The position numbers and the translations under genes were made by a program. The notes beneath the pieces were generated by a model. It worked only from the letters and a program-made list of their open reading frames with translations, had not been told where the DNA came from and did no database searches. Positions 36,355-49,100 of a DNA stretch of 64,000 nt are shown here, piece by piece; position 1 is the stretch's first letter; each line of letters starts with the position of its first letter. The DNA is from Prostheceraeus crozeri (taxonomy: Eukaryota > Platyhelminthes > Polycladida > Euryleptidae), in NCBI GenBank assembly GCA_907163375.1, contig CAJQUW010011299.1, positions 124,001 to 188,000 on the forward strand, read 5' to 3'.

Positions 36355-37624
36355 AACAATTGTAGCATGTAATCTCCGAATTAGTTTTTCCTAATTGTAC
36401 GTTTGCTTGGATGGATCCAGCGTTTTGACTAGTCCTAGATGCACTCGATGGTGCTGTCGTTTCTAGAACTTCTATGCCCGTAGATGTCGTGTAAATATGA
36501 TTGTCTCCTAGTTGTGAGTTATTTGATCGATTTCCAACATTGGAAGTATCCTGATTATTAGGAGTTCGAGTCATTTGCATATCCCCTCTGACAATCCGTG
36601 GGACTGTTGAGGTTGGAATGGCATTTGACCATCTAATTCGATTTTTGTTGGAAGTATTCTGAAAACGCTGATTTTCGGATTGTTCTCCCCACAATCCGCC
36701 ACTTATCGGCGTAGTTTGGCGTACCATATCAGGTTTATAATTTCCTGATTTACTAGATGGACAATATACTGCGATATGTCCCAGACCATTACATTTGAAA
36801 CATCGTGTATTCGAGTTTGTAGATGGCAAGAATTGAGTGGGTTTAATCGTGTTGGTTCCAGCAGCTTTATCAACACGTTCGAAGCTATCGACTATATCCA
36901 AATATTCTGTCAACGAATTTGGAGGAAAACGGCTCATTGATAACTTCACAATCTCGACTAGTTTCCCTTGCCATCAAGTGTTGAGAACTTTCTGTTCGAG
37001 TCCTGTTTCATTAAGCTCTGTAAAAGCTTGGGCTCCTATTCGTAAAAGAGCATCGGAATAATCTCTAATATTTTCCCCTGCTTTCCTTCGCCTATTATCA
37101 TATGACGTCTCCGCCTCGACTGAAGAGCGGAATGTTGAGAACCGACATTTCAAATCGCGTACAACTTCTTGAAATGTGTAAGTTCCAGCTCTGTCTACGA
37201 CAATTTCATTTGGGCGTCCGGATGTCTTAACTAATAACAAACGTAACTTTTTGTTCTCAGAGAGACCATCTGTGAGAACATTGAATGATTTGATCCAGCG
37301 TTCAATATCACCAGATCCGTCATATTTTTGTAAGCAATGAATCTCATCAGGAATTTTCTCGTGAGATCTTTTGTCGTGCATGACTTGGTTGAGTTTATCT
37401 TCAATTTGACTAATGCTATGTTTTAGATCCGTAGAATTGTGCAATTCTTCAGGTTTCAACCAGCTGGTATGAGGACTTAGCAGTGGTTGCATTTTCTGTT
37501 CATTAATAACCGGATCGTCAACATCTAGTATAGATTTTTCAACCCAATTCAAGAAATTACTCTCCGATACGTGTGTAATAGTATCGTTTACAAAATAATT
37601 GTCGTTTACGGCTCGCTGTTCCAT
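36308..37624 (-). pseudogene. Ty3/gypsy gag with two zinc knuckles, one in-frame TGA
   Basis: The frame starts at ATG 37624, 13 bases inside the primer-binding site, and stays open to 36308 except for TGA at 36976-36974 in the same frame. The N-terminal part has the retrotransposon capsid character (VRDLKCRFSTFRSS, RKAGENIRDYSDALL). The C-terminal part has two CCHC knuckles, CFKCNGLGHIAVYC and CYNCFEKGHVARFC, for RNA binding. The product would be about 438 residues if the TGA were read through or is an error. Gag packages the element RNA in cytoplasmic particles. Confidence 0.87.
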
Positions 37625-37636
37625 AATGGTTCGTTT

Positions 37637-37648
37637 CCGCTGCCACCA
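37637..37648 (-). other. tRNA primer-binding site
   Basis: On the minus strand, two bases after the 5' LTR end, the sequence is TGGTGGCAGCGG. It begins with the TGG expected to pair with a tRNA CCA end. The specific tRNA was not determined. Confidence 0.8.
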
Positions 37649-37650
37649 AA

Positions 37651-38748
37651 TGAAACAAACGCGTTAATGAACGATTGTTATTTAGGTTATTACTTACCGA
37701 TACTGGAAGGTCCTGCGTATTGGTAGCGTGGCCCTGAAGATACCGCTAGAGAATGGCACCAATCCCCAATATTTGAGTTACGCCCAAACTTAGTGAAGCC
37801 TATAGATGTAACCCATAGTGTATCGATTTCCACCTCCAAGCCGATACTAGGAATATCCACCAATGCGAATGCAACTAGCAATCTCAAGGACTAGTTACAC
37901 CCAAACTTAGGAAAGTCTATAGGTGCAACTAAGGAATATCAATTCACCACTAATTCAATAACTTATAGAAATGTCCGCCAGTCAGAATCTAACTATCAAT
38001 TCCAATGACTAGTTACACCCAAACTTAGAAAAGTCTATAGGTGCAAACTAAGGAATATCAATTCACAACTAATTCAATAACTTATGGAAATGTCCACCGG
38101 TCAGAATCCAACTATCAATTCCAATGACTAATTACACCCAAACTCAGAAGAGTCTATAGGTGCAACTAAGGAATATCAATTCACAACTAATTCAACAACT
38201 TATGGAAATGTCCGCCAGACAGAATCCAACTATTAATTCCAATGACTAGTTACACCCAAACTCAGAAGAGTCTATAGGTATAAACTATCAATCAAGTCCG
38301 ACGGAATTTATTTTATGATCTCTATATCATGTATATTTATTATCCTATTATATGTTATCCATTCGTGAGAAGGAGAGCATAATCAACTATAATTCTACAG
38401 ACTTACTTACTCATTTACTTATCCTTCATAGGAAATAGGTTCATAACTCACCAATAGATTTTGCTTGCACGAACACAACCTTAAGTCTCTCACACAAGCG
38501 AACTACTGCACGGAGCTTACTCCTAAATCCAAAATTCAAATTTCATTTCAAATCTTAATTTACAATATTCTTATTGGTCCACAACTACAGGTGTGGACAC
38601 TTCCTATTGGTTAAAAATTTACTTAAATCATTTCGAAAACTAATCTAATTAATTTAATATCCAACCGTTATATTCCTATACTTAAAACACATGCTGAGTT
38701 CAAACAAAAATAAACTAACTAGTAACTAATTTAATATGGACCGTTATA
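37651..38748 (-). repeat. 5' LTR (right copy)
   Basis: 1098 bp, the direct partner of 29767-30871, with the same internal ~120-bp tandem units. Differences from the left copy are mostly one-base insertions or deletions (for example CGAACT against CGAAACT, and CAGGTG against CAGTG). Confidence 0.93.
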
Positions 38749-39035
38749 GCTGTCTGATATTTTTAAGTCGAAATCCTGAGCTTGTCTGTGATCTGTTGCA
38801 TAGCAAGAATTACGAAGGGTGTTTCTCCTACCAATTAGTTGCTTCAGCCGAGGAATCGCATTGACTGATGGTAGCCGGCCCAATTCTCGGAACATTAGTT
38901 CCCGTGCTCATTATTCGATCACAGTTTGCATTCAGGCCTGCCACTCTTCCGGTTTTAACCGGATTTCCGGTTTGTTTCAGACATAACTAAGTAGTGAGAA
39001 AATGTTTTTCCAAGGAACAAATAATTTGGATTTTT

Positions 39036-39450
39036 GAAGGTGGCCCTTTTGAAATATTAGAGGTGCCGTTTTGATACCCCTTTAAGATTGCGAGGGAGGG
39101 GGCCGTTTTGAGATTGTGAGAGGCAGTTTATTATCGTGAGGGGGCCCTTCAAGAGTATGAGGTGGCCCTTTAGGATCATGAGGGGTCCAATTCAGATTGT
39201 GAATGGCTCATTAAGATTGTGAGGGACCCTCCTGAAATTGTGGAGTGGCATTTTAAGATTGTGAGGGGGTCCTTTATTGAGATTGTGCAGTGTCACTTTA
39301 AGATTTTGAGGGGCCCTTTTATATTTTGAAGCGGAGGACTCTTAAATAAATGAACCTTTTGAGATTGTAGGGGACCTATAAGATTGAGACAGGGACCTTT
39401 GAAGATTGAGTACGGGGCCTTCTTAGATTAAGTAAAGGCCTTTTAGAATT
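39036..39450. repeat. Degenerate ~30-bp tandem repeat
   Basis: About a dozen imperfect units built on GAGGGGCCCTTTTGAGATTG (variants ATTGTGAG, ATTTTGAA). Unit length varies around 28-33 bp. No coding potential. Confidence 0.75.
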
Positions 39451-39564
39451 GTAAGAAATGCAAGAGATGGTTTGATTTGAATCATTGCCGGAGCCACAAG
39501 CACTGTTGAATTTTTTTGGGCTGAACTTCAAGCGTTTTTCTGGGGCATTGCTTTGCGTTTAGTC

Positions 39565-41007
39565 CAGGGTTGGTCAAAACCCACCCGGTCAGAAAAAAAA
39601 ACCGATTTCACCCGCCCGGCGGTCGAAACCGGACGGGTGAAATCGGGCGAAATCGGGTGAAATAGATTTTTCCATATTATGTCATTTTTTCGATGCTTCT
39701 AATTAAAATACAGTAATGCCAATTCATTTTTCTGATTTATTGACTCTGCCTCTTCTCAAAAATCATCGTATGGAATGTATACAATTCCGTAATCTACATG
39801 TTTCTTACTACAACACCAAATATTGAAAAGGAAAAGGAAAACCGAATAATATGTCAACGTCCGATGTTTTCATTGCGCAAGAAACGTAACGCCTATGCTG
39901 ATATGATGCCCATATACCATCCCTGACTCGCCGGACATCAGACAGCCTGGATTTGTCAACAGCGGACTGTGGTGATGCATTCGTGAGATGATGAGGAATT
40001 CGGGAGAGCGCACGCATATTGGTTGACGCTGCTGGTCGCATGTCATTGGGTGGCTGGTACAGTCGAAAGTGCGTAAGATACGATCGATAGTGGCAAACAA
40101 TGATTTAAAGCCACTGCCCACAAGTCTGGTCATTAATGTTATTATCGCATGCAAAAGACACTCGGAAATGATGGGGAGTTCGGGGTGGCGCGTACGTGGT
40201 ACGCGCGCGTCATTACTGATACCGCAGCAGGCTGCAAGTCTGCGACGGACTCTTCGGACCATAAGAAAGAGCATGCGTCCTCGATTTCACATATTAGGAC
40301 GAGTTCTTTCGACCACACCAAACGACCATCCTCAGGTAATCAAAAAAAAAATAAAATGAATCGAAATTATGATATGAAAGTTCGACGAAACGATCTGCGT
40401 ATTATTTAGCTTTAGTATCAGTAATACTGCTAACAGTTGGGCCTATATTTTTGTCTAGGCCTGTATTTTCTTACTTTTTGAATACCGGTATAACAAACAG
40501 ATATTTGGTGATCGATGTTTAGATGACTCATTAGATCTTCCCCGTTTTGACCATATTTTTTATATAAAGTTCAATTTATAGACCTCTACACATGTGTTTT
40601 CTCTCTGATAATACAATAATAGAAAAAACTTATAAATTTTAGATAACAGCCAATCTTGTGTAAAGTATACTATTCGTAAATGTAGGTGAGAGAATAACTA
40701 TATATGATTCCTTATTTAGATAGCCTGCAATTATCTGAATATTTGGTACGGCTAAAATACAGTAACCTATGCTAAGTACTCACCGATATTTTTTCATGAT
40801 ATTGTATTTTAATCATGGTTTACATTACACTGATGTGTGCAATGTAGTTTGATTTTTCAATAAAATGATAATTATAAAATAAGAGATTACCTCTTAATTT
40901 CAAGAAAATCGAAATGACTAGACTAAACCCGAAAAAACCCGGTATAAAAAACCCGCCCGGATATAACCCGATAAAACCCCGGGTGGTTTTTTTGCCGACC
41001 AACCCTG
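39565..41007. mobile_element. Candidate non-autonomous hAT-like element with CAGGGTTGGTC ends
   Basis: CAGGGTTGGTC at 39565 is matched in reverse complement by GACCAACCCTG ending at 41007. Both ends are followed inward by A-runs and CACCCGG blocks. Next to the ends lie short repeated modules (CGGGTGAAATCGGG on the left; AACCCG/AACCCGG on the right). The CAGGG start is typical of hAT-like elements, but no matching 8-bp flanking repeat is visible. Interior frames (39870-40274 minus, 40069-40409 plus) are not recognised. Located in ARPC3 intron 1. Confidence 0.55.
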
Positions 41008-41226
41008 GCGAACACTGGGGCAGGACACCCTATCGTAAAAAAATCGACAGCTCACTCCACAAACCATCGGTAAATGGATGTGCTTGGAAATCCGGGGGCT
41101 CACTTTTCTGCGAGAAGCGCAAACACGAATTAGTTATGCGCATTGGTGTTCGCAAATTTCACATTTTGGAAGCGAGCTCTAGACAATAAGATTTAAAATG
41201 CATGTGTTTCATTAATTGTAGATCAA

Positions 41227-41328
41227 AATTTGAGATAGTTATCAATGTTTTTGTGATTTCAGTCAATAATGATTTGAATAATAATTTGAGATAGTTATCA
41301 ATGTTTTTGTGATTTCAGTCAATAATGA
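41227..41328. repeat. 56-bp tandem duplication
   Basis: The block starting AATTTGAGATAGTTATCAAT (41227) is repeated exactly for about 46 bases at 41283, giving a period of 56. Two copies only. Confidence 0.85.
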
Positions 41329-41329
41329 A

Positions 41330-43135
41330 TATGCTTTAACTTGTAACGCGCAGTCCTGCAGCCCACCAAAAGTTTTTTTCTAAATTGTTCTGTCCACCCA
41401 CATTTAGCTAGACAAGTATAACAAGTTTTCAATGTAATCACAAATTGTTCTTATTAGCCTATCAGAATTTTGCTTGTGATTTGATTATAATGGTTTTCAT
41501 GTCATAAAAAGAATTTTACAAATTTTCATTAAAAGGAAAAAATGTTCATTCGTGTACATGTATATATAAAAATCACATTCAGATCTCAAAAAAACTGATC
41601 ATGTTGGAAGAGTCAAATGTTTTTTGGTATCTTTTATGTTGTATTTTATATTGTATATTATAACTACTTGTGTTTTCAAATGCCCTATTTAAAAATTGAT
41701 AATTAGTTCTTAGTCAGGTGAAACAAGGGAAATTAGGGTCTACTCGGGACTTCTTCCATGATAGTAATAATGGATGATTTATTTTAAGCAACATTATCAA
41801 TTTATTCGCTAACTTAAATTATTTAAGCCATGCTGCTGAAACATTATATATTTACTAGTTCTTTAAACGAAATTTTTCATCGTAGTGCGACCTTATCAAG
41901 CGAGATGCTACATAAAATGGATTTCTAGAAGTTCATATGAAAAATTTCAATTATGAGTGGTGATGAAATAACATATATCAATAGATTGATCTTTGATATT
42001 GAGTGCGCTTCTTAGTTACTATTACTTCTCGTTTATTGTATCTTCTTGCCCAGGTTTTAGGTTTAGACACAGAGGTTGTGTCGATTGTCGCCGGGATAGA
42101 TGCGCCGTCTCCATTCACCTTGGTCATCCGTCAATTGAAGGTCCAGATGGAGCGCTATTTATGGCTGTTGTTGACGGATAATCATAGATTCTCTTAGTCT
42201 TAAATTGATATCATCATGATCTCCACCTAAAATAGTTATAAATCAGCATTACTTTTACAATGTTCTAAATGCTTTTAGTGTATTATTCCGTTACATTTTC
42301 GTAAATACTTTTGTTATGCCAGAAGCCTCTCGTACCTGGCGGAAATTATTTTTAGCATTTCGGGAAACGTTTTGTTCATAGATAACTGCTACCTGATTGG
42401 ACACTCAGAAAAACATGGCTGTGGGATGATTTATGTAGCCTTTTTTGTCAAACAGAAAAAATGACCTTTATTACGCAATAATGACCATAAGTATCTGTAA
42501 TCAGTGGCATTCATAATATGATCACACACACTGCACCTATTATTCACGTATTGTTACATCAATGCAATCTTGGTTTAATGCTCAGGCATCATCACTGATA
42601 CCAATCCTCTATTAATTAATTTCATAGTGCAAGGCATCATTCATTTTTTGTGCATCGGCTTTTATGTTTGTAGCAACTAGTGAGCCTTACACTAGTAACA
42701 CGGTTGGCTTATGAGAACATAGCCGGCTTTAAAACGTCCCACATAAATCATTAGAAGACAGTTAAATTCTAGCCTAAATATCTTAACTGCGTCAATTCAA
42801 CAACGAAAAATATAAAGATTGTTTACTCATTGTAATTGTTGCAGTCAAGTTTATTGAAATACACCTAAGCTAATATAGCAATATTCTTGCATTTATGCAC
42901 AAGCCCAGTATGGTATTTTTACCATTAATATTGCCATGCTTCTAATGACGGAAATCCTTTATAGGCAGCGGATTTTTTTGGAACATTTCCGTCAATTGGC
43001 AGAGAGCTCAGCAGCCAAAAACCTTGTATCTATTAGTGTGACCTATTCTTAGGTTGTACAAATTCTTAGATTTTACTATAGAACTCGTAATATTTTCAAT
43101 AGGCATCTTGATAATTGAATTTCTTATCGTTTCAG
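41330..43135. other. ARPC3 intron 1, 3' part; one orphan exon-like island
   Basis: AT-rich intronic sequence. At 42,053-42,181 a more GC-rich island follows TCTTGCCCAG (acceptor-like) and stays open (GLDTEVVSIVAGIDAPSPFT), but I do not recognise the peptide and it has no ARPC3 counterpart. Confidence 0.4.
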
Positions 43136-46100
43136 GCATATCATTCAGAATTCCTTGATCCAATCAAAAGTATTGGTAACATGGCTCTTTTGCCATTGCG
43201 AACCAAGTTCCATGGTCCTGCTCCATCTAGCAGTAAGTATTCAGTGTTGCAATTATTCATATTCTTTTAATTTTTGTGAGTAGCTTTTGCTGACAATGAA
43301 TTGCGACTTGCATTAATGTGTTTGCGGATGCAATATGGTACCAGAAGTCATTTTATAGTGTTTTATATTTTGCGATGCTTTTTGATCCATTCTTCCATCT
43401 CCTAGTTACACTTTTTCCGTGATCGAATTCCTCGAATTATTTATCGATTTGGGTACTAAGTCCTTCCTTCCTTCTTGGAACAACCCGATGCCCATTTTCC
43501 TCGACATGTCTGACATGGCACACTTTGTATTTTCTTCTTTGAATCTTGTTTTGTTATCTTAGAGGTGGACCTTCTCATTCTGTTGATGAAGCATCTCAAT
43601 CTTCTCCTATAGACATACACTTTGAGTGGGTTTTTATTTGCAAAATATAAAAAGCCAAAATTGTTTCATATGAGACAAAATTCAATAACCATATCAGTTC
43701 TCTTGTGTGGCATTCACACTGTGTCACGGCATGCGGCACCGGGCGATGTGTATTTTCGACTTACTAAGAAGAAGATATCAAACTTCGGACAACTCTTAAC
43801 TTCATAGTTGTATGAATATAAGTTGCATGAATTGTAGTGTTATTGTTTATGGTACTTATATTATGGAGCATTCGACCTCTTTAACTATCTAGTAGTACAA
43901 CACATGTCAGCAAGGAATATGTTTTAACTGACAAAAGAAAGGATTGAAAATAAGAGTAACTCCTTTCAAAAAGCACTGCGTTTCTATACTTCAGTAATCA
44001 CATTAATATCTCGTAAACTGCATGTTCATGGTCTGTTGTCAAACTTTTAAACCTCCACATGCATCTAGATAACTTGATCAGAATCTCTGAAGTCACTTAG
44101 ACAGTTCTTTTTCACTAGTAAACTTTGTGTAAAGCTAAAAACTTAATTTCGAAAAGTAAACTACCGTGGTTAATTCTATTTGTTTGCAATTGTTTTCTCA
44201 ATCCGAAACTTCAAGCTTATAGAAAAGCTGTAAAGTGATATTTTATATTATTTTTCAGATATAGAAAAAGATGTAATCGACGAGGCACTATTTTACTTCA
44301 AAGCGAACGTTTACTTTCGAAACTTCGTGATCAAGGTAAGTAATTTGATTTTAAATATCACAACATACACAGACGCTACAGACGTTGGCGTGCTACTGTA
44401 GATTCTTGAGATGTTTTGCTTCTGAATAATCCGGCAATTTGAAATAAATTGGATTAACACTACATTCATGAATTTTTGCATTTACTCCTTAAAAGAAATT
44501 TTAGCGAATTATCACTTGCGTTAATCAAGACGTAGGATGTTTTATATTTAAGTGCCGTCATTTAGGAGCTTTAATCAAATATCTGAAGATTTTTCCCCAT
44601 CTATAATTTCTTTGATCTGCAATAATGATCAGTTTTGCCAACACTCGACGTGAGAGGAATCAGTTGGCAAATGAGTAATCATCAGTCAAAGTTGGACGAT
44701 TCTAGTCCAAAGTTATATCTGCAGAGATTCTAAATGTTGGAAATACTATGCAAATAATATGTTTCGATAAACCGGAAAATTTGCTAATCCGAAAATATTC
44801 TCCGGAACCTTAGTGTCTGGATTAACGAGATCTAGCAGCAATCGACATTTTTCACAAAATTAAATTGATAGTAGATAGCAGTAGTTTAATAGTAGCAGCA
44901 CAGATTGAGTTAAAGGCACAAAACTCTTGTAAGTTTATGTTTTCCACTCAGTTTATAAATAAATAAAGCCACTAAAATTCATTTTGATGAAATTAAAGAC
45001 TAATTCTTGAACAATGCATCTCGTCCACTCTTATTCAAGTGTGAACATGGACTGAATATGAAATCCAAAATCTGAAATCACGTAATGTACTTCTACAGTG
45101 ATAAATCTATGAACAAAATTGAGAGCATGCAAACCTATGATCTATTTGACTTAAGAGATGTGAACTAATAACAATTGAGTAAATAACGTGTAGAGAGTTT
45201 CGGAACACCTTCCAAAGTGGTTAGCCAACCCTTTAAAGTGTCCATCAAGGTCCACTGCAATTCTGCCTATCAGTATCACAATACATTTACAAGTCTGTAA
45301 TAATGAGAGACAAACTGCTGTGAACAATTTTAGTATTAAGTACCATATCAACAACAAACACACATTAGGAATCACAGAGTATCTCGTTATTTTGCGCGAG
45401 AATCCCGACTTATGTTCGCAAAACGATTTTATTTCCACCCTTTACTTACCTTAGTAGCCTTAGTCCATGTTTTGCTTCTTCTAATTCTTGGTTATTTGCT
45501 TAAATAGTTATTAAGTTCATATCTCTTAAGTCAAATAGATCATAGGTTTGCATGCTTTCAATTTTGTTCCTAAATTTATTACTGTAGAAGTATATGATTT
45601 CAGATTTTGTATTTTATATTCAGTTCATGCACTTGAATAAGTGTGGACGAAATGCACAGTGCAAGAATTAGTTTTTAATTTTATCAAATGAATTTAGTGT
45701 CATTATTTATTTATGAACTAAGTGAAAGGGAATCATTTTTTAAAGGTTTTCCACTCACTATATTTGCAGTCTGGAAAATTCATGACTTTTGTTATTTTTT
45801 GTTTTGTTTTTTTTTACTTTTTTTATCTCGATTAAATGCTTAAATAAACTTTGAATCTTTTTCAGTCGGAGGCGGATCGTGTATTGATTTACATCACTCT
45901 CTACATCATTGAATGTCTAAAGAAGCTTCAGCGAGTAAGTTCGAATATTTTCAATGTATGAATAATTCGATAATAAGTTAAGGCCAATTTTAGAATTTTT
46001 CAATTTCGTTACCCAATATCATCGAATCACCATGAAAGCTGATGGTATTCATCCTAGCCATGGACTCTTGATCAAGTGATAGGTTATATATCTGTCTCTT

Positions 46101-49100
46101 CACTTTTCCAAACATTTTCCTGACAAGTTCCTGTTTTCAGCATATACATGTATTTTCTGTTTTATTCTACTCAGATATACACTATACATATATGAGTTAT
46201 CTTATTCTGTGATGCCAATTTCTTCTTTATAATTCCATTGTCATCTGCTCTTTTTTTGTCTTCATTATTCTGCTTCCTTGTCCTTAATCTTCAGCTGAGG
46301 GACTCCTTTGTTCTCTTCCTTTAAGCTCTGATGAAAAGGTTGAGTTCGTTTGATATGACTCCGGCTTTAAGACCCTGATGCCTGTGCATCAGCATTGTGT
46401 TGACGATGCTACCGTAATGCGTATTTATGCAAAGCTTCTCGTGTCATAATTTTTTAGTCCTTCGTAATTGTTTGACTCAGTTCTGGCTCTACCACAATAT
46501 TACGCTTACTTCACAATCATATATGCACGCTTGCAATCTGATTGTGATGATGATAGGTGTTTTATCACCTAAGATAATTTGTATGACAACAGAATCTCGT
46601 TGAGCATATAATCGTCTACATACTGATTTGAAGTAATTATCTCGGAACTACGTAAGCGGATGTGTATCATTTGCAAATGGATAGGTGTGTGATTCTACAA
46701 CAGTGTTATCTACTGGTAGTTCGTGTGTTTCTTAAGAGAATCAATGCCATTTTTGAAACTGTCAGCTCCTCACAACATGAATTGCAACATGGAATTTGTC
46801 GCCAATTGTATTTGCACATGGTTTCGTACATAATTGCATTCTCTCCACTGTTTTTATAAGAAGATATAAATGTAAAATTTTTCAACAAGAAAACTTGTGA
46901 ATACGATTAATGACTCATCTACTCGGGGAGCAGTTTCTGTACATTTAGTTGATGTATTTGTTCGCTAATTTAAGTCCGTGGAAAAAGAGAAATTGTGATT
47001 GCATTGGCTCATCAGATTTTGTAATCATTAAGAAAACGCATAATCGACTCCTGACTTTTGTCCCTAAAGATGGCTAAAACACTACAATCCTTTCTATTAA
47101 GTGTATTTTAAATAGTACATCAAACATCAGTTTTATCGTGACCGTTAAACGATTAACCAATTCAAGATTAAAACGGATAGTCATTACTTTGTTGTCTCCA
47201 TTCACAGGCGTTCTCTGTTCATGTTCATCCTATAGTCGAGAACAATGTTGAGTCTTTTTCAGTCGTGAGAAACTAATGTTGGAGAAGTTTGAAAAATAAC
47301 AATTGACCTGATTATAACATAACTAGATGGAACACTTAAAGCGTACGCGAAATGTTTGGAAGACTGTACAATTTAGTGGATTTTGACCCTAACTTAAGGG
47401 CAACTGTGGTTATAATACTCGTAGTTAAAGATGAGCGTCAGGCCGGATCGGGTTCATTTGGGTTGGGTCTCTGGTAGAATCACTCATCTTTAGCAGAAGT
47501 GCCGTACAAATGAGTTATACAGTAATTTTGCTAGAATTTCAACCTGCAACAAATTTCGATTGCTTTTCGTGTTACTTCAACCATCTCAACTTGGAAAGTA
47601 GTACACATTGGTTTACCGTCTTAATCTTTAACGTGTTCGAATGCATTTAATACTGCACGTTGTCATTTATTGAATAAGCGTGAATAATCACATCCATTAA
47701 ATCCAATCCTACATTCGTCACAGATGCCTAAAACTGCACTCGACTCCTTGTGTTGTTAATGGTGCTATTTTTAGTGGTCTTCTGTCTCTTGATCTTACTT
47801 GTTAAGCCAGTGGTTCTCCCTCTGGAATTCAAGGATCGGATTAACAGACATAGTTTCTTTGCCATTACTTTAACATGTTCTGCCTCAATTCTTGAATTAT
47901 TCTTTATTCGCATTTCTTCGATTGAATAGTCATAATTCTAGATGCACAGCATTCACCGACCAAAAAAGTTCAGGCCCACTTACGAGTATGATCTCGTACC
48001 ACTTATATCATCTGAATTCGACAAGGCAGACATCACACCGCTTCAGAAAGGCAGATATCGCCCCGTTGTAGCGTATTTTCCAGTTCATGACATATTCATT
48101 TCCAGGAGTGAAAATTCTAAATCCAGTCGGAGCCAGATGTGAAAAATATAGCGAATCCTCACATTTTGATTCGATTTTAATACTTTTAAAGCATGCCCCG
48201 TATTCATAAATAATTAGATCCCCTTGTTTTGGAAACGTTGCTGTGAATTGCTTTAACTTCAGTTCATGCAGTTTAACCGTGGAGCTTTTATTCAATTAAT
48301 ATTGTACATAGAAACTAATCGCTCGAATTGTCTTCATCTCGCAGACATGCACTATGTAAGGTTGTTATGCTCTTAATGCTTGTGATGAAAAAAATGTGAA
48401 ATTTGTTGGTTTTAGTTTGCACAATATGCGAGATTTCAAAATTTATGGAAAATTTTCGCATGTTAAACAACCGTAGACAACTCGAGAACAAGTATTGTGT
48501 GGTCTTTTGTGACTCTACTGCGCATTGTAAAGCTGAAGACATGTGATATTGATAACTATCGAATCAGACGAAGCGGTGATGCTATTTTTGTCATAAGGCA
48601 TTGATAATAATAACGATCGATAGGATAAATGGCATTCAGTAGGAATATCGGGCTTTGGTCATGCGAGGAAGATTAATTAAATCGAACATATCTGATATAA
48701 TTCTACGATGTACATAATAGTGGCCAGATGAACTTCATTGTAAATCAAAATGTTCTAATGATTTTTATCGTATTTAAACAGTAACAAGTAATGTAAACAT
48801 CCGGTAAACCCCTATTCATTTCATGATGAATAATAAATTATTCTTTTCTTTCAACAGTGTCCTTCGAAGAATCAAGGATTTAAGGAGATGCAAGCTCTCG
48901 CCATTGCTCACTTTGATATTCCTGGCGACCCGGGATTCCCTCGGGGCCTCAATGCGATGTATGTGAAGCCGAAAAACGAAGGAGAACGGGATGAGATGAG
49001 GCGGTACATCCAACAACTTCGTCAAGAGACCGGAATGCGCCTGTTGGACCGCGTCTATGATCCTCAGACCGACAAACCAAGCAAATGGTGGCTCTGTTTT

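Larger units (their letters stand above)
29767..38748 (-). mobile_element. Ty3/gypsy LTR retrotransposon carrying a TatD-like ORF
   Basis: Two direct LTRs (29767-30871 and 37651-38748) bound an internal region coding on the minus strand. The order is gag with two CCHC knuckles, protease, reverse transcriptase, RNase H, integrase (the Ty3/gypsy order), then an additional TatD-family ORF, a polypurine tract and the 3' LTR. The four bases GCTG abut both outer ends (29763-29766 and 38749-38752) as a likely target-site duplication; ATA next to it makes the exact edge ambiguous. LTR identity is very high, differing by a few substitutions and single-base indels. It sits in intron 1 of ARPC3 in antisense orientation if exon 1 is as proposed. 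Confidence 0.93.

Noticed and set aside
31814-36976. Selenocysteine at the TGA codons
   Set aside because: No SECIS-like structure was recognised and neither position corresponds to a catalytic Cys; nonsense mutation or sequencing error is simpler.
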